Assembly: GCF_014077505.1 (NCBI RefSeq)
Contig: NZ_JACGWA010000013.1
Location: forward strand, 1 to 56,052
DNA length: 56,052 bases
From: Colwellia sp. BRX10-3
GTDB lineage: Bacteria; Pseudomonadota; Gammaproteobacteria; Enterobacterales; Alteromonadaceae
Reading direction: 5' to 3'
Position 1 is the first letter of the stretch. Each line of letters opens with the position of its first letter. The translations under genes were made by a program, and so were the position numbers. The notes under the pieces were generated by a model. It searched no databases, was not told the origin of the DNA, and saw only the letters and a program-made list of their open reading frames with translations. Positions 54,465 to 56,052 of this stretch are shown here, in pieces.

Positions 54465-55442
54465 TTAAGCATTCTCTATCGGAAAAGTGATAACTTGATC
54501 TATTTCACTCGCTGATAAAGCAAGCATAACCAGCCTATCAATACCCAATGCAACACCTGCACAGGCTGGTAAGCCATGTGCTAATGCTGAGATAAAATTA
54601 TTGTCTAAATCATGTTTAGGCTTGCCTAATTGGGCACGAATTTCATTATCTTGCTCAAAGCGGAGTTTTTGTTGCTCAACATCAATAAGCTCATGAAAAC
54701 CGTTCGCTAGTTCAATACCTTTAAAATAGCATTCAAAACGTTCTGCAACACGCGGATCTTGCTTACTTATTTTTGCAAGCGATGCCTGACTTGCCGGAAA
54801 GTCATAAACAAAGCATGGTATGTCTGTACCAATAGTAGGTTCAATTAATTCGGCCATGATAAATTGTAATAAGGTATCAATACACTCTTCTTGCTCCAAC
54901 CAATCACTGAGTTTATTACGAGAAGTAATAAGCCTTATTAGTTCAGCTTTATCTGTAGTCAAAGGGTCAATAGCAAGTTCTCGGATAAATAAGGCTTGAT
55001 AACTAATTCGCTCAATTTGCTGACAACCCAATATTAAACTCATTAAAGCGGCAACTTCATCCATTAACTTGAAATGATCAAAGCCAACTCGATACCACTC
55101 AAGCATAGTAAATTCTGGGTTATGATAACGACCATGTTGTTCATGACGAAACGCTTTACAAATTTGATAGCAACATCCGTAGCCACTTGCCAGAAGTCGC
55201 TTCATAGCAAACTCTGGTGACGTTTGCGCATATAACGCTATAGGCTCATCGCAATGACTCGCTTGAGAATAGTTGAAGTGTGTTACGAACGCATCTAAAT
55301 GCGGATCCGTAACCGTTGCATGAGAAAGCAAAGGTGTGTCTACCTCAATAACATTTCTAGCTAAGAAAAAAGCCCGTATTTGAGATAAAATCTGCGCCCG
55401 CTGCTTTGCGTACTGCCAATTCATACTAGGTTTCCATGACAT
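54465..55442 (-). CDS. epmA: Elongation factor P beta-lysine ligase EpmA
   Basis: The 325-residue protein is a class II lysyl-tRNA-synthetase-like catalytic domain without an anticodon-binding domain: IEVDTPLLSHATVTDPHL (motif 1), FRHEQHGRYHNPEFTMLEWY (motif 2) and GVALGIDRLVML (motif 3). It attaches (R)-beta-lysine to EF-P so that ribosomes pass polyproline stretches. Convergent with ntrC (22-nt gap). EpmB and EF-P genes are not in this window. Confidence 0.94.
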   Translation of the reverse strand: MSWKPSMNWQYAKQRAQILSQIRAFFLARNVIEVDTPLLSHATVTDPHLDAFVTHFNYSQASHCDEPIALYAQTSPEFAMKRLLASGYGCCYQICKAFRHEQHGRYHNPEFTMLEWYRVGFDHFKLMDEVAALMSLILGCQQIERISYQALFIRELAIDPLTTDKAELIRLITSRNKLSDWLEQEECIDTLLQFIMAELIEPTIGTDIPCFVYDFPASQASLAKISKQDPRVAERFECYFKGIELANGFHELIDVEQQKLRFEQDNEIRAQLGKPKHDLDNNFISALAHGLPACAGVALGIDRLVMLALSASEIDQVITFPIENA

Positions 55443-55685
55443 CAGTGTTCATTACCTATATGGATAAAAGTAAAATTTAGCATTACTGTAAATGAAATAA
55501 TGACAGACAGTAAAACGATCAATTTTTTCTAATCAGCTTATGTAATAACAATCTGATAATGCCCTAATAACATGCATGTATTAATTAATACGTTAGATTA
55601 GGATATTCAGAAAAGCTCTTACTTAGAGAGCTCAGCCAAACATATCACACCTGTATAGCCTTAAGGAATAAAAACCCAAGACAGC

Positions 55686-55714
55686 AAAAAGCCCGACTCT
55701 TTCGAATCGGGCTT
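55686..55714 (-). terminator. Terminator after the distal 5S rRNA
   Basis: On the minus strand AAGCCCGA and TCGGGCTT pair perfectly around a 10-nt loop, followed by TTTTG. It lies about 11 nt beyond the 3' end of the 5S gene. Confidence 0.85.
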
Positions 55715-55724
55715 CTTTAATAGG

Positions 55725-55842
55725 AGCCTGATAATGTCCTACTCTCACATGGGAACTCCCACACTACCATCGGCGCTAACACGTTTCACTTCTGAGTTCG
55801 GAATGGGATCAGGTGGGGCCATGTCGCTATTGTCATCAGACA
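55725..55842 (-). rRNA. rrf: 5S ribosomal RNA, distal copy
   Basis: The reverse complement has the 5S landmarks: CCCCACCTGATCCCATTCCGA, GAACTCAGAAGTGAAAC, GCGCCGATGGTAGTGTGGG and GTGAGAGTAGG. The ends pair as helix I through CTGAT and ATCAG. About 118 nt, typical of gammaproteobacteria. Ends are set by helix pairing and could be off by 1-3 nt. It has its own downstream terminator and lies below a second 5S copy. Confidence 0.94.
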
Positions 55843-55897
55843 AAAAACTTTATGAGTTAATTAACTTAAAAATTAGTTAAATCATAAGGTTTTAGAC

Positions 55898-55926
55898 AAA
55901 AAACCCGTAGCATCAGCTACGGGTTT
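55898..55926 (-). terminator. Terminator between the two 5S genes
   Basis: AAACCCGTAGC and GCTACGGGTTT form a perfect 11-bp stem with an ATCA/TGAT loop; on the minus strand a T-run follows. It should stop most transcription from the rRNA operon upstream, so the distal 5S would depend on read-through or its own promoter, which I cannot see in the 55-nt gap. Confidence 0.9.
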
Positions 55927-55937
55927 CTCTAAATAGA

Positions 55938-56052
55938 AGCCTAGCAATGTCCTACTCTCACATGGGAACTCCCACACTACCATCGGCGCTAACACGTTTC
56001 ACTTCTGAGTTCGGAATGGGATCAGGTGGGGCCATGTCGCTATTGTCGCTAG
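55938..56052 (-). rRNA. rrf: 5S ribosomal RNA, proximal copy (partial at window edge)
   Basis: Nearly identical to the 55725-55842 copy through the body, cut by the window end, so probably 2-3 bases of the 5' end are missing. Helix I is CTAGC/GCTAG here instead of CTGAT/ATCAG. It is presumably the last gene of an rRNA operon whose 23S and 16S genes lie beyond 56052. Confidence 0.93.

Overview
The window looks like one chromosomal segment of a low-GC marine gammaproteobacterium of the order Alteromonadales. Colwelliaceae (Colwellia or Thalassotalea type) is my best guess, from protein style and gene order: dnaB-alr, rpmE/priA divergent, ftsN-hslVU, typA/glnA-ntrBC and epmA beside 5S rRNA genes. 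Most genes are housekeeping. I see no prophage, CRISPR array, tRNA gene or intact insertion sequence.

Layout. 0-3.7 kb: a minus-strand trio (copper chaperone PCu(A)C, DUF2333 protein, outer-membrane barrel), divergent from an enoyl-CoA hydratase. 3.8-5.7 kb: a variant phage-shock (Psp) operon with a sigma54-type promoter and two or three non-canonical small envelope proteins. 5.9-9.3 kb: sseA, dusA and small membrane proteins. 9.6-15.3 kb: a chemoreceptor, a thioredoxin-like protein, an M1 peptidase with a small partner, and CheX. 15.4-18 kb: a TetR-regulated redox cluster (AhpD-like and FrnE/DsbA-like proteins) with duplicated operators. 18-27 kb: alr, dnaB, rpmE, priA, ftsN, hslV, hslU and a DUF971 protein; hslVU has a heat-shock type promoter. 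27-32 kb: two membrane GGDEF/EAL proteins flanking rraA, the second degenerate at every motif. 32-37.8 kb: histidine utilisation (hutI divergent from hutC-hutH-hutU) with two HutC-type operators. 38-40.6 kb: an NfeD-SPFH-SPFH membrane operon behind a 31-bp palindrome. 40.7-46.7 kb: small metabolic and quality-control genes (SDR, NTF2-like, GNAT-thioesterase fusion, spermidine synthase-like, dtd, pip, YihY). 46.9-47.4 kb: two small genes. 47.6-54.4 kb: typA, then the nitrogen regulon glnA, DUF4124 gene, ntrB, ntrC with NtrC boxes and a sigma54 promoter. 54.5 kb to the end: epmA and two tandem minus-strand 5S rRNA genes, presumably the tail of an rRNA operon lying beyond the right edge.

The most interesting signals are regulatory. 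The psp and NfeD/SPFH upstream regions share an identical 13-bp palindrome, GACATAATATGTC, although the two operons are 32 kb apart and both are linked to membrane maintenance. The AhpD-like gene carries two 19-bp operator copies in opposite orientation. The two 5S copies differ in the terminal helix by compensatory changes. Four small genes below usual size limits (4459-4590, 7028-7132, 46931-47095, 47143-47325) have plausible ribosome binding sites; the first occupies the pspB position. All functions are inferred from sequence reading alone; no database search was run.
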